Source: Phycisphaeraceae bacterium
GTDB taxonomy: Bacteria; Planctomycetota; Phycisphaerae; Phycisphaerales; UBA1924
NCBI GenBank assembly: GCA_019636625.1
Contig: JAHBXE010000006.1
Span: forward strand, 62,001 to 126,000
DNA: 64,000 bases
Direction of reading: 5' to 3'
How positions within the stretch are numbered: the first letter of the stretch is position 1; every line of letters starts with the position of its first letter. The notes beneath the pieces were generated by a model. The model had not been told where the DNA came from and did no database searches. It saw nothing but the letters and a program-made list of their open reading frames with translations. This document shows, piece by piece, positions 9,035-17,504 of this stretch. The position numbers and the translations under genes were made by a program.

Positions 9035-9973
9035 TCACTTCCGGCGGGCGCCTCGGCGCGCGGGCTTGGTGGGGGGGACCGCCTTGGCTCGCCGTGGCTT
9101 TGTGGTCTTGCGAGCGGTCGAGCTCGTGACGGGCTCCGACTCACCGATCAGCGGCTCGGTGGGGTCGAACGTTTCGCGCAAACCGCACCAGCGGGCGTCC
9201 ACGGGCGCGGGGGAGGATTCCGCCCGACGGACGGCATCGGCGAGGCTGCCCGCGGCGGGCGTCGGCGGCTCGCCGGCGGATGGGTCGTACCCGAGGATGG
9301 CCGTCGCCCGGTCGCACAGCGAAGCCATCGCGCCAAGACCCGCCCCCGTGAGCGTGGCGATGCGTCCGGTGATCTGGTTGAGCCGGTCTTCGAGCTCCTG
9401 AATCGACCGTGCGGTTCGCTCGACCAGCGCCGTCAGTTGGGCGGCCGACTGCGACTCCAGGTCTTCGAGCCGACTTCCAGCGGCCTCGATGGCGCGCAGC
9501 GCGGTCTCCGCGGTTTCGCGGGCGCGGACTTCGACGGCCGCGCGGGCGTTTTCCAGCGCATCGTGCCCGTTCTTTGTCGCCGCGGCGATGCGGGCCTCGA
9601 TCTGGGCGAGCGTCTCCGCGGCGCTCTGCTCGGTGGCGGATTGGGCTGTTTCCGCTCTGAGGGCGCATTCCGCTGCCTTGTTCAGTGCCGCGCGGACCTC
9701 GGCGGTGCGGGCGTCGAGCGTCGTGATCGCGGCGCCGGCGCCGGTCAAGCGGGACTCGATTACGGGCGCGGATTCGGCGAGATTCCGGTGGACGGCTTCC
9801 GCGTGTGCCGCGGCGGCCTGGAGGGAACGGCTGGCCTCGGAGGCGCGTTCGATCAACTGCTTGACGATGGAGGAGAACTCGTCGAACGCCGCCTTGTCGA
9901 GGACGCGGGGCGACAGGAACACCTGGTCGATGACATCCCGGACGGGCTTGGGTTCGAACGTCTGGCTCTTCAT
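9035..9973 (-). CDS. Hypothetical coiled-coil protein
   Basis: A 312-residue cytoplasmic protein, mostly a long Ala/Glu/Arg-rich helix. From about residue 30 to 225 there is near-continuous heptad-like sequence (ATEQSAAETLAQIEARIAAA, ARETAETALRAIEAAGSRLE), consistent with a coiled coil. The tail is basic and Lys/Arg/Pro-rich (SSTARKTTKPRRAKAVPPTK), suggesting nucleic-acid contact or disorder. It starts with MKSQTFEPKPVRDVIDQVF; the in-frame upstream extension overlaps the divergent pseudouridine-synthase start and is unlikely. It converges tail to tail with the M16-like gene with 1 base between stops. Function unknown; a structural or chromosome-associated role is possible. Confidence 0.7.
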   Translation of the reverse strand: MKSQTFEPKPVRDVIDQVFLSPRVLDKAAFDEFSSIVKQLIERASEASRSLQAAAAHAEAVHRNLAESAPVIESRLTGAGAAITTLDARTAEVRAALNKAAECALRAETAQSATEQSAAETLAQIEARIAAATKNGHDALENARAAVEVRARETAETALRAIEAAGSRLEDLESQSAAQLTALVERTARSIQELEDRLNQITGRIATLTGAGLGAMASLCDRATAILGYDPSAGEPPTPAAGSLADAVRRAESSPAPVDARWCGLRETFDPTEPLIGESEPVTSSTARKTTKPRRAKAVPPTKPARRGARRK

Positions 9974-10089
9974 GGGAGGCTCCGGAGAGAGAGAGGTCTC
10001 CCCCACGGATCGGCCGAGTTCCGATAGCGCTTGAGGCTTCTCGGGCGTTGGTGACGCAATTGGCGAAGTCGGGTCTACACTCCCGGGTA

Positions 10090-11085
10090 ATGGGTGGGAA
10101 CACCACACGCCCGGCTGCGAAGCACGATCGCGCGGAGACCGCCGAGCGCGGGGCGCAACATGTGCGCTTGCAGCGCGTGCTGGCGGCGGCGGGGATTGGC
10201 GCCCGGAGGGCGTGCGAAGAACTGATCGAGCGCGGGCACGTGCAGGTGAACGGAAAGACGGTCAATCGTCTGCCCGCGTTTGTCGATCCCGAGAACGACC
10301 GGATCACGGTGGACGGCCGGCCGGTGGCGCGAGCGACGAAGGTCATCTGGCTCATGCTCAACAAGCCGGCACGCGTGCTGGCCACCACGGACGATGACGC
10401 GGGACGGACGACGATCATGGACCTGGTTGATCATCCTGCGCGGCCGCGGCTCTTCCCGGTGGGGCGGCTGGACTTTGAAACCACCGGCCTGGTCCTGCTG
10501 ACGAACGATGGCGAGATGGCGAACAGGTTGACGCATCCACGGTACGGCGTGGCGCGGACCTACCGGGCGGACATCAAGGGCATGCTGGATGCGGAGGGGC
10601 TTGCCTCGCTCCAGCGTGAACTGATCAAGCAGCAGCGGAAGGACGACAAGCGGATGCAGCGGCAATCGGGGCGGGTCCGCCCCACCCCCGCGGGCTCGTC
10701 GCGGCTGGAGTTGTCGCTGGCCGGGCGGGAGAACGGTCGGACGGTCATTCACATCACGCTGCGTGAGGGACGAACGGGGAACATCGCCTCCATGCTGGCG
10801 GGCGCCGGGGCGAACGCCCGGAAGCTCGAGCGCATCGCGATCGGCCCGGTGCTCCTCACGGGGGTCGCCTCCGGCCGCTGGCGTGAGCTGGAACGGCACG
10901 AGGTCCGGGCGCTCCGCGCGGCGGCGGCGGGCAAGCGGTTTGACCCGCCCGAAGCGAGACCCGCGAAGGCGCAGGCAGCACGCCAGGCCGTGACACTTCC
11001 GAGCACGCCGGCCAAGACGCCGGCCCGACGCGAACCCGAGGCGCCGGTCGCCCCGTTGCGTCGAAAGCCGAGGACCCTCTCGTGA
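10090..11085 (+). CDS. rRNA pseudouridine synthase, RsuA/RluB/RluE/RluF family
   Basis: The protein isomerises a specific uridine in rRNA to pseudouridine. An S4 RNA-binding domain comes first (VRLQRVLAAAGIGARRACEE, GHVQVNGKTV). The catalytic domain follows with WLMLNKPARVLATTDDDAGR and the signature GRLDFETTGLVLLTNDG, in which Asp128 is the catalytic residue. A hydrophilic insert interrupts the middle (about residues 180-205), and the C-terminal 70 residues are a Pro/Ala/Arg-rich tail outside the normal fold. ATG 10090 is preferred over GTG 10048. The end overlaps the following gene by 4 bases (GTGA), indicating translational coupling. Subgroup (RsuA versus RluB) cannot be fixed. Confidence 0.9.
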   Translation: MGGNTTRPAAKHDRAETAERGAQHVRLQRVLAAAGIGARRACEELIERGHVQVNGKTVNRLPAFVDPENDRITVDGRPVARATKVIWLMLNKPARVLATTDDDAGRTTIMDLVDHPARPRLFPVGRLDFETTGLVLLTNDGEMANRLTHPRYGVARTYRADIKGMLDAEGLASLQRELIKQQRKDDKRMQRQSGRVRPTPAGSSRLELSLAGRENGRTVIHITLREGRTGNIASMLAGAGANARKLERIAIGPVLLTGVASGRWRELERHEVRALRAAAAGKRFDPPEARPAKAQAARQAVTLPSTPAKTPARREPEAPVAPLRRKPRTLS

Positions 11086-12479
11086 GCAACACCCCCGAGA
11101 CCACGGAACCGAAGCGGGTCGGGTGGCGGCGGCTGCTGCACCCGGCCCGGACGATGGTCGTGAACGCGGCGGAGAACGCGCAACGTTCGCGTCTGCCGCA
11201 GATGGCCGCGGCGCTGTCGTACCGCACGATATTCGGGTTGATCCCGGTGATCGCGGTGGCGCTGGTGGCGCTCAAGGCGTTCACGACGAAAGAGGACATC
11301 GCCAACGCCGTGAACGAGGCGTTGAAGTACTCGGGGCTCGCGTCGATCGCGGTGGATGATCAGGCGATTGTCGGTCCGCCGCTGCCCGGCACGGAGGCGG
11401 CGGAGGCCCCGGTGGCCGCCAAGAAGGAGCGGCTGGACGGCTGGATCAGCGACCTGGTCAACCGGGTGATGTCGCTGGATGTGCGGGCGATCACGATCAT
11501 CGGATTGGTGGCGCTGCTGTACGCGGCGCTCTCCATGCTGGTCGAAGTGGAGCGTGCGTTCAACCAGACGTTCCGCGTTCCCACCGGACGATCGTGGGTC
11601 CGACGGATCACGCACTACTGGACGCTGCTGACACTCATGCCCGTGGGTCTGTTCGCGACCTTCGCTGTGGGGCAGCGGGTCACCGCGTGGCTCGCGAACC
11701 CGGAGAACCTTGGCGGGCTGGGCAAGGGCCAGGTGGTCGTCGTCGGCGCGGCGGGGTACATCTCGACCGTGGGGATCAGCCTGCTGCTGTTCCTGCTGGC
11801 GTACACGGTGGTGCCCAACACGCGCGTGCGGCTGATGCCCGCGTTCGTCGGGGCGCTCCTGGCCGCCATCCTGTGGGAGGCGGGCAAGTGGGGCTTCACG
11901 CAGTACGTGCGGTACTCGGCGGGGTACTCACGGCTGTACGGGTCGATCGCGCTCATCCCGCTGTTCCTGCTCTGGGTGTATGTCACGTGGTGCATCGTGC
12001 TCTTCGGGCTCAACGTGGCGTACTACCTGCAGCACGGGCGCCACGGCACGGCCCGACCGATCGAGACTGTTCCGCCGACGTTCGTTGATCCGGCGTCGAT
12101 CCTGACGCTGATGGCGGCGATGGCGCGCCGGTTCAACGACGGCCAGCCCGTGGACCCGCCGTTCCTGGCGGCGAAGCTCGCCCTGCACGAACCGATCGTG
12201 CGCCAGATGCTGGAACGCCTGGCGGGGGCGGGGTTGGTGCTCCGGGTCGAGCACAAGGACAAGCCGGGGTACTTCGCCCTGGCCCGACCGCCGGAACGCA
12301 TCGAGGCGGAGCAGGTGCTCAAGATCGGGGAGGAGCTGGCTGGCCAGTTGAGGCCGGGTGTGGAGGAGATGGGCAAGTTCGGGGACGCCCTGAGGGAGTC
12401 GCGCCTGGCGCTGGTGCAGAACCGCTCGCTGGCGTCGATCGTGGGCATGACCGAGCCGGCGGATGTCCGGAATAACTGA
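11082..12479 (+). CDS. YihY/virulence factor BrkB family inner-membrane protein
   Basis: A 465-residue membrane protein of the YihY/UPF0761 (BrkB, formerly mis-called RNase BN) family. It shows LPQMAAALSYRTIFGLIPVI at the first membrane segment, a long second helix (ITIIGLVALLYAALSMLVEV), FNQTFRVPTGRSW, and the family-typical YGSIALIPLFLLWVYVTWCI. About six membrane segments are visible. The C-terminal 130 residues (from about 325) form a soluble winged-helix-like region (FLAAKLALHEPIVRQMLERL), as in the longer members. It starts with GTG overlapping the pseudouridine synthase stop. The molecular role of this family is not established. Confidence 0.88.
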   Translation: MSNTPETTEPKRVGWRRLLHPARTMVVNAAENAQRSRLPQMAAALSYRTIFGLIPVIAVALVALKAFTTKEDIANAVNEALKYSGLASIAVDDQAIVGPPLPGTEAAEAPVAAKKERLDGWISDLVNRVMSLDVRAITIIGLVALLYAALSMLVEVERAFNQTFRVPTGRSWVRRITHYWTLLTLMPVGLFATFAVGQRVTAWLANPENLGGLGKGQVVVVGAAGYISTVGISLLLFLLAYTVVPNTRVRLMPAFVGALLAAILWEAGKWGFTQYVRYSAGYSRLYGSIALIPLFLLWVYVTWCIVLFGLNVAYYLQHGRHGTARPIETVPPTFVDPASILTLMAAMARRFNDGQPVDPPFLAAKLALHEPIVRQMLERLAGAGLVLRVEHKDKPGYFALARPPERIEAEQVLKIGEELAGQLRPGVEEMGKFGDALRESRLALVQNRSLASIVGMTEPADVRNN

Positions 12480-12500
12480 GACGGTGCTACACTGCGGCCG

Positions 12501-12695
12501 ATGCGACGGATTGGTCTGGTGCTGAGCATCGTGGCGGTTCCCCTGCTGGGGGGTTGTTACGAGCGCGTCGTGAGCGCGAGGGGGATGGGCGCCCAGGGCG
12601 TCACGGTGACGCATCCGAACAGCCCGGACGATTCGAAGGCAACCTCGACACAGCGGAAGACGGTGAAGCTCAAGGAAGCGCCGTCCCGGTGGTAG
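12501..12695 (+). CDS. Small predicted lipoprotein
   Basis: A 64-residue protein with a good lipoprotein signal (MRRIGLVLSIVAVPLLGGCY; lipobox LGGC, Cys19). The mature part is a short hydrophilic tail without recognisable fold. It lies 21 bases after the BrkB-family gene and 9 bases before nuoB on the same strand, so all three probably share a transcript. Function unknown; size alone makes it less certain than its neighbours. Confidence 0.6.
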   Translation: MRRIGLVLSIVAVPLLGGCYERVVSARGMGAQGVTVTHPNSPDDSKATSTQRKTVKLKEAPSRW

Positions 12696-12704
12696 GAGTG
12701 GAGC

Positions 12705-13271
12705 ATGGGTCTTGAAGCCGCGTTGACAACCGACACGATTCTGACGACGCAGCTCCGGCGCGTGGTGAACTGGGCGCGGCGGTCGTCGATCTGGCCGATG
12801 CCCTTCGCGACCGCCTGCTGCGGGATTGAGTTGATGGCGACGGCGTGCTCGCGGTACGACGTCGCGCGGTTCGGGTCCGAGGCGATGCGGTTCAGCCCGC
12901 GCCAGGCCGACCTGTGCATCGTGGCGGGGCGGGTATCGGTCAAGATGATGCCCGTTCTGCAGCGGATCTACCAGCAGATGGCCGAGCCGCGGTGGGTCAT
13001 TTCCATGGGCGCCTGCGCTTCGACCGGCGGCGTGTTTGATACGTACGCCGTCGTGCAGGGCGTCGACCAGTTCATCCCGGTGGATGTGTACATCCCGGGC
13101 TGCCCGCCGCGCCCGGAGATGCTGATCGAGGGGATCATGGCGATCCAGCGGATCATCGACAACGAGGGCATCCCGCCCAAGGGTCCGGATGGGAAGCGGG
13201 TTCCCCTGGGGATCGCGCTGCAGCCATCGGCGGTGAAGGCCAAGCCGGTGGGGATCACCGTGGGATCGTGA
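12705..13271 (+). CDS. nuoB: NADH-quinone oxidoreductase subunit B (NuoB)
   Basis: NuoB is the peripheral-arm subunit of respiratory complex I that carries iron-sulfur cluster N2, which passes electrons to quinone. The four N2 ligands are present: the tandem Cys38-Cys39 in [12 protein letters not shown], Cys104 in [11 protein letters not shown] and Cys133 in [10 protein letters not shown]. Length (188) fits the family. A strong GGAG ribosome-binding site precedes the ATG. In most bacteria nuoB lies in a nuoA-N operon; here no other nuo gene is adjacent, so the remaining subunits must be elsewhere. With all ligands kept, it is probably functional. Confidence 0.95.
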   Translation: MGLEAALTTDTILTTQLRRVVNWARRSSIWPMPFATACCGIELMATACSRYDVARFGSEAMRFSPRQADLCIVAGRVSVKMMPVLQRIYQQMAEPRWVISMGACASTGGVFDTYAVVQGVDQFIPVDVYIPGCPPRPEMLIEGIMAIQRIIDNEGIPPKGPDGKRVPLGIALQPSAVKAKPVGITVGS

Positions 13272-13291
13272 TTGCGTGATCGCGGACGGGG

Positions 13292-14413
13292 CTAATCGCT
13301 GAAGGGGTTGTTGAATCCCGAGCCGACCACGAACGCCACCACAAGCCCGGCGATCGCCCATCGGATGTATCCAACCCAGGCGGAGCTCGTTCGCCGACGG
13401 AAGACTCCTCGGCTCGTGGTGGTCTGGTTGAGCGAATCGGTGAACGCCATGTCCGCGGCGTGTTCCTTGAACTCTTCGATCGCGGCTCGCAGTTCGGACT
13501 CGGCCTGCTGACGCTTGGGGGCCTTTGCGGCTTCGGACATCTTCTCAAATCGCGATACGGCCTCGTCCCAGATCGGCGTCGGGAACTCCTCCTGGTAGAA
13601 CGCTTCGGACGGAACCGAGTCTTCCGGCCATTGGTAGTTCTTACCCTGCTTCGAAAAGTCCTGATGAACATCGCGCGCGACCATCGCGATGATCTGCTCG
13701 TCTTCAACCCGCACATTGCGAGTCATCTGGTCCACCAGTTCTTCAACGTGCTGGCTCACGGCGAAGTAGCGTCCGCCGAAAATGCACAAGACCGCGATGA
13801 CCGCCGCGATCACGCCGTGGCTCGTGCTGGCGGACCACCGCACCGTGAGCCACCCGCATCCCCCGGCAAGGAATCCGACCAGCACCGCGATCGGGAAGAT
13901 CTCATACCCCGACGAGTTCATGACGTAGGCGTAGATGCCCCCACCGATGATCCCTCCGATCAACGCACCGCCTGCCGCGAACAACCATCCGATAGGGCCA
14001 TCCGCCAGGGCGATGTAGGCCGCGGCGATGCCTTGGCCCACGGCGCTTTTCTCCCCCTTCTCCTTGGGTGCAAGCTCGACTTGCACCTTCGTCGCCTTCC
14101 CGGTTTCCTTGTTGAACCCGCACCGGATGCAGATCTTGGAGTTCACCTGCATGCCGCCGCCGCAGTTCGGACACAACTCCACGCCCGGCGTGTCGGCGAG
14201 CAGCTTGCCCAGCACATCCGCTTCGGCGGGCGCCGCGGCGGCCTTGGCGGCGGGCTTTGCGGCGCTCGGCTTGGCGGCGGGTTGCTGCTTGAGCCTGGCC
14301 AGACACTCCTGGCAGAGGTAGCGCCCCTTGGCGTCCTTGGTCCGGGGGAGTTTCGAAACATCCTTGGAACACGAAGCACACACTTTCACCGCCGAACCGG
14401 GCGCATCAGCCAT
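13292..14413 (-). CDS. Zinc-ribbon membrane protein of unknown function
   Basis: A 373-residue protein. The N-terminus has two CxxC pairs (VCASCSKDV, LCQECLARL), then an Ala/Lys/Pro linker, then a further two pairs (LCPNCGGGM, ICIRCGFNKETGK), consistent with one or two zinc ribbons. From about residue 130 several hydrophobic segments follow (LFAAGGALIGGIIGGGIYAY, IFPIAVLVGFLAGGCGWLTV, VIAAVIAVLCIFGGRYF) and a final one near the C-terminus (IRWAIAGLVVAFVVGSG). Between them is a soluble helical domain with FSKQGKNYQWPEDSVPSEAF. Such fusions of zinc ribbon to membrane domain are common in planctomycetes; no role is known. It converges on nuoB. Confidence 0.8.
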   Translation of the reverse strand: MADAPGSAVKVCASCSKDVSKLPRTKDAKGRYLCQECLARLKQQPAAKPSAAKPAAKAAAAPAEADVLGKLLADTPGVELCPNCGGGMQVNSKICIRCGFNKETGKATKVQVELAPKEKGEKSAVGQGIAAAYIALADGPIGWLFAAGGALIGGIIGGGIYAYVMNSSGYEIFPIAVLVGFLAGGCGWLTVRWSASTSHGVIAAVIAVLCIFGGRYFAVSQHVEELVDQMTRNVRVEDEQIIAMVARDVHQDFSKQGKNYQWPEDSVPSEAFYQEEFPTPIWDEAVSRFEKMSEAAKAPKRQQAESELRAAIEEFKEHAADMAFTDSLNQTTTSRGVFRRRTSSAWVGYIRWAIAGLVVAFVVGSGFNNPFSD

Positions 14414-14496
14414 GGGAGAACTCTCCGACCCAGTTCCCCGGGAATGGGGGAAGGGGCGGAACCAGCATACCAGAAACGTGGTGCAACCCCAAGGGG

Positions 14497-14805
14497 TCAG
14501 TACACGGGGAGGGGGCCGGTGACCCGTTCCTCATCTTCGCGCATTGGCTGCTGGCGGCGGGGACGTTCGGCGTGCGTGCGGCGGGCCGGCCGGGGCTCAA
14601 CCTCGTGTGAAAGTGGGCCCGGACGGCCTGTTTCGGGCGCTGGCTGGACCCGGAGAGACTGGACAAACCGCTCCGCCTCCATCCAGTTCAGGACATCGTT
14701 GCCGCCGAAGTTCCGCCACAGTTCCTCCGCCACCGCTCGCGTCAGGACGCCGGTCAGGTCAAGCTCGCGGTTCGGGAAGGACGAGGGGGTGATCTTCAAG
14801 GGCAT
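14497..14805 (-). CDS. Small hypothetical protein
   Basis: A protein of about 102 residues starting MPLKITPSSFPNRELDLTGV. The first 55 residues look like a compact domain (RAVAEELWRNFGGNDVLNWM followed by EAERFVQSL), the rest is a Pro/Arg-rich tail. An in-frame TTG/ATG extension to 14856 exists but looks non-coding. It lies between the zinc-ribbon gene and the thioredoxin gene, all on the minus strand. Function unknown, reality moderately likely. Confidence 0.5.
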   Translation of the reverse strand: MPLKITPSSFPNRELDLTGVLTRAVAEELWRNFGGNDVLNWMEAERFVQSLRVQPAPETGRPGPLSHEVEPRPARRTHAERPRRQQPMREDEERVTGPLPVY

Positions 14806-14897
14806 GGCGATTCCTTGGATGCCGCGGCGGCGCACCCGTGTCACTCGGCCCATCACTCCGGTGGCCGCCGGTGTGTCGGCGGGAGGCGCTCTGCGGG

Positions 14898-15887
14898 TTA
14901 CCTTTTTCGCTCATCTACCAGGGACTGCTTGAGCGCCTCGATGTCGGAATCGGACATCTTGCGTGCCGCGGCCTTGACGATCGTCACAAAGTGCGCGATC
15001 TCGTCGTCGGTGGCGGGGAAGCCGATGTTGCCGGACGGACCGTCGCTGGACGCGGTGGCGTCCCCGGTGGATGCATCGACGAGCGCGAACCACGGGATAC
15101 CGGACCGGGCGGAGCTCTTGTTGAACCTCGCGAAGACGTCCTTCCCGCCGGTCATGCGGTCGATGTCGATCTTGACACTGACGAAGTCCTTCCCAAAGCG
15201 GGAGGAGACTTCGGGACGATCGAGCCACGCCTCCAGCCGCTTGCACCAGCCGCACCACGGCGCGCCGAAGTGCAGGAACAGCCGGCGGTCGGAGGCCTTG
15301 GCCATGTCCCTCGCCCGCTTGAGCACTTCTTCAGCGCTGAGGGGCGTGCAGACGTGCTGCTTCAGAAAGGCCAGGAGCTTTTCGGGATCGTGGCTGTGCT
15401 TGGCGCCCGGCTTGAGCTCGAAAGGCCCCGTGGCCTGGTTGGCGATGACCGACCCGGCGGAGTCGATGACCGTGAGGTACGGCAGGCCGCCCTCGAGGAC
15501 GTCGGCCCGGTACACCGCCGCGACGTCCAGGTTCTTGCCCTTGTCGCCGGTATCGACCCAGACGACGAAGTACTCGTACGACAGTTCCTTCCGGACGGCG
15601 GCATCCTGCTGGGTTGTTGCGTAGAACCCCTGGCACCAGGTGCTGGCGTTCTGCCCCCAGACGATGAGGACCCGGCGGTTGTCCTTGGCGGCGGCAGTCA
15701 TGGCCGCGGCGATCTGCTTGCGGGCATCCGTCGCTTCGTCAAAGACGGGTGGGTACTTGGCCTTGACGGGGTTTGGCGTGCCCGGCTGGACGATCGGCTC
15801 TGGTCGTGCCACGCCCTGGCGGGCACAGACAGGGACGGCGCCGAGCACCAGAAGGGCGGCGGAGCTCACGAGGGCGAGTCGGTTCAT
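14898..15887 (-). CDS. Secreted protein with two thioredoxin-like domains
   Basis: A 329-residue protein with a signal peptide (MNRLALVSSAALLVLGAVPVCA), expected outside the cytoplasm. Two thioredoxin folds follow. The first (about 45-180) has WGQNASTWCQGF where the redox motif would be, with a single Cys, so it is probably not an active oxidoreductase. The second (about 190-310) has a proper active site FGAPWCGWCKRLE and the cis-Pro region SGIPWFALVD. It may act in thiol-disulfide handling of exported proteins, which fits the many Cys-bounded dockerin proteins in this genome, but that link is inference. Confidence 0.82.
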   Translation of the reverse strand: MNRLALVSSAALLVLGAVPVCARQGVARPEPIVQPGTPNPVKAKYPPVFDEATDARKQIAAAMTAAAKDNRRVLIVWGQNASTWCQGFYATTQQDAAVRKELSYEYFVVWVDTGDKGKNLDVAAVYRADVLEGGLPYLTVIDSAGSVIANQATGPFELKPGAKHSHDPEKLLAFLKQHVCTPLSAEEVLKRARDMAKASDRRLFLHFGAPWCGWCKRLEAWLDRPEVSSRFGKDFVSVKIDIDRMTGGKDVFARFNKSSARSGIPWFALVDASTGDATASSDGPSGNIGFPATDDEIAHFVTIVKAAARKMSDSDIEALKQSLVDERKR

Positions 15888-16009
15888 GTTTGGTCTCCGG
15901 GCGGGGGCGATGCGGCAGGGAGGGGCCTTCAGAAGTGTAACGGAGATGGGATGCTGGAGTTCCCTGAACCCGCGATTCCGGGCGAGGGGGCCCCTACACT
16001 TGCGACCCT

Positions 16010-16897
16010 ATGGCCAAGACCCGCGAGATCAAGAAGCGCATCAAGGCGGTCGGCAACATCCGCCGCATCACCAAGACGATGCAGATGATCGCCACCAGCA
16101 AGTTTGCCAAGGCGCAGCAGAGGGCCCTGGCGACCAAGCCGTACACGGAGGGCGTTTTTGCCCTGGTGACGGAACTGGCCGCCACTGCGGGCAACATCTC
16201 GCACCCCCTGATCAATGGACCCGAAGGCTCACGCAAGTTCACACCGAAGGATCTGACGCTGATCATCACCTCGGACCGCGGCCTGTGCGGTCCGTACAAC
16301 GGCTCCGTGCTCCGCACGGCGATGCAGTACCTGCGCGGCAACCCCGGCGCCGCCTCGGGGGAGATCGAGCTGATCGGCAAGAAGGGCGCCAGCTTCCTGA
16401 AGTTCAACAACGTGCCTACATCGCAGACGCACTCGATCGGCGACAAACCGACGTACGAAGACGTTGAACGCATCGCCGCGACCTACATCGCACGGTTCAT
16501 CGCGGGCGAGATCGCCTCGGTCCGGGTGGTGTACATGCGGTACATTTCAGCGGGCAAGCAGGTGCCCGAGGTGTTGCAGTTGCTGCCGCTCAAGCCGCCG
16601 GCGAAGGCGGAGGCGGCGGAGCAGTCGGGCGGTGTGACCGCGCAGTACGAGTTCAGCCCGGAGGCCGGGAAGCTGCTGGATGACCTGCTTCCGGCGACGG
16701 TCAAGGCCACGCTGTACCAGGCGGTCAACGATGCCGTCGTGAGCGAGCAGGTGGCCCGAATGGTGGCGATGAAGTCCGCCACGGACAACGCCGGCAAGAT
16801 GCGCAAGAGCCTGACCCGCGACTACAACCGGGCACGCCAGGCGCAGATCACGACCGAACTCACCGAGATCGTGTCGGGCGCGGCGGCGCTGGCCTGA
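16010..16897 (+). CDS. atpG: F0F1 ATP synthase subunit gamma
   Basis: The gamma subunit is the central rotating shaft of ATP synthase. The conserved N-terminal helix MAKTREIKKRIKAVGNIRRI-TKTMQMIATSKFAKAQ and C-terminal helix (ARMVAMKSATDNAGKM, LTRDYNRARQAQITTELTEI, VSGAAALA) are both intact, as is ITSDRGLCGPYNGSV. Length 295 fits. It is not accompanied by atpA, atpD or other atp genes, which normally flank atpG; the neighbours are a divergent thioredoxin gene and rpmH. The remaining subunits must be encoded elsewhere, or this is an extra copy; the intact termini argue for function. Confidence 0.95.
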   Translation: MAKTREIKKRIKAVGNIRRITKTMQMIATSKFAKAQQRALATKPYTEGVFALVTELAATAGNISHPLINGPEGSRKFTPKDLTLIITSDRGLCGPYNGSVLRTAMQYLRGNPGAASGEIELIGKKGASFLKFNNVPTSQTHSIGDKPTYEDVERIAATYIARFIAGEIASVRVVYMRYISAGKQVPEVLQLLPLKPPAKAEAAEQSGGVTAQYEFSPEAGKLLDDLLPATVKATLYQAVNDAVVSEQVARMVAMKSATDNAGKMRKSLTRDYNRARQAQITTELTEIVSGAAALA

Positions 16898-17000
16898 GCC
16901 GCCTCATCTGATTCGCCCCCTTCCTCCCCGCTCCCCCCTCTCCCCCCGCATTCCTCGCGGCGCGGTCCGTGCGCTGTAGGTTCGGGTTGATCTGTGCGCG

Positions 17001-17037
17001 CACGAAAAAACCGGGGCGTCAGACGCCCCGGTTCGTG
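17001..17037 (-). terminator. Rho-independent terminator of rpmH
   Basis: On the minus strand a perfect 12-bp GC-rich inverted repeat (17009-17020 with 17022-17033, nominally 1-base loop) is followed by a run of six T (17005-17010 read in reverse), then the arms continue to pair. It lies 15 bases after the rpmH stop. This is the clearest intrinsic terminator in the window. Confidence 0.9.
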
Positions 17038-17051
17038 GCTTGATCCCTGGA

Positions 17052-17192
17052 TTACTTGTCGGCGACGTTCAGGCTGCGACCGACGCGGCGCTTGCGGTTC
17101 ATCAGCTTGCGGCCGTTCTTGGTCTTCATGCGGGCGCGGAAGCCGATGGCCCGCTTGCGCTTGATGCGGCTGGTACGGTGTGGGTAGTGCAT
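17052..17192 (-). CDS. rpmH: 50S ribosomal protein L34
   Basis: A 46-residue, very basic protein that matches L34: starts MHYPHRTSRIKRKRAIGFRA, then RMKTKNGRKLMNRKRRVGRS, ending LNVADK. GFRARMxTKNGRK is the family signature. An AGGGAG ribosome-binding site precedes the ATG. It ends at its own strong terminator, so it is transcribed alone. In many bacteria rpmH is followed by rnpA and membrane-protein insertase genes; none is here. A longer antisense ORF that runs through rnc into this frame is spurious. Confidence 0.97.
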   Translation of the reverse strand: MHYPHRTSRIKRKRAIGFRARMKTKNGRKLMNRKRRVGRSLNVADK

Positions 17193-17504
17193 ACAGATCG
17201 TCTCCCTGGGGGCCGGAAGGGGTTCTTGGGCGGGAAACATAGGCGCGGGGCAGGCCGGACGCCAGTGGAGAGGCCCGAAGGTCGAAAAAGGGGAGAAAAC
17301 AGGGTTATCGGGGGCTAGGCGAAGAGCCGAAGGAGTGGTAGATTGGAGGTCGCGGCCGGGCAGCGGAGCCCGGCGGAGAGAGGCGCGATTGCTCGCGGGC
17401 CGTCTGTCAGGAGGCCGACCCGTCGAGCGTTCGCGTCGAGGCTGGTTCTGGCGGGGCCTTTCTGGGCCGCGCCGTTGGCGGGTCTGTCCCGCGTGGGTGT
17501 TGGC
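17193..17504. other. Divergent promoter region between rpmH and rnc
   Basis: About 310 bases separating the divergent starts of rpmH and rnc. It must hold both promoters. It carries an in-frame extension of rnc back to 17343, but its Arg/Ala/Pro-rich translation does not resemble an RNase III N-terminus, so it is treated as untranslated leader. No other gene was seen. Confidence 0.5.
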
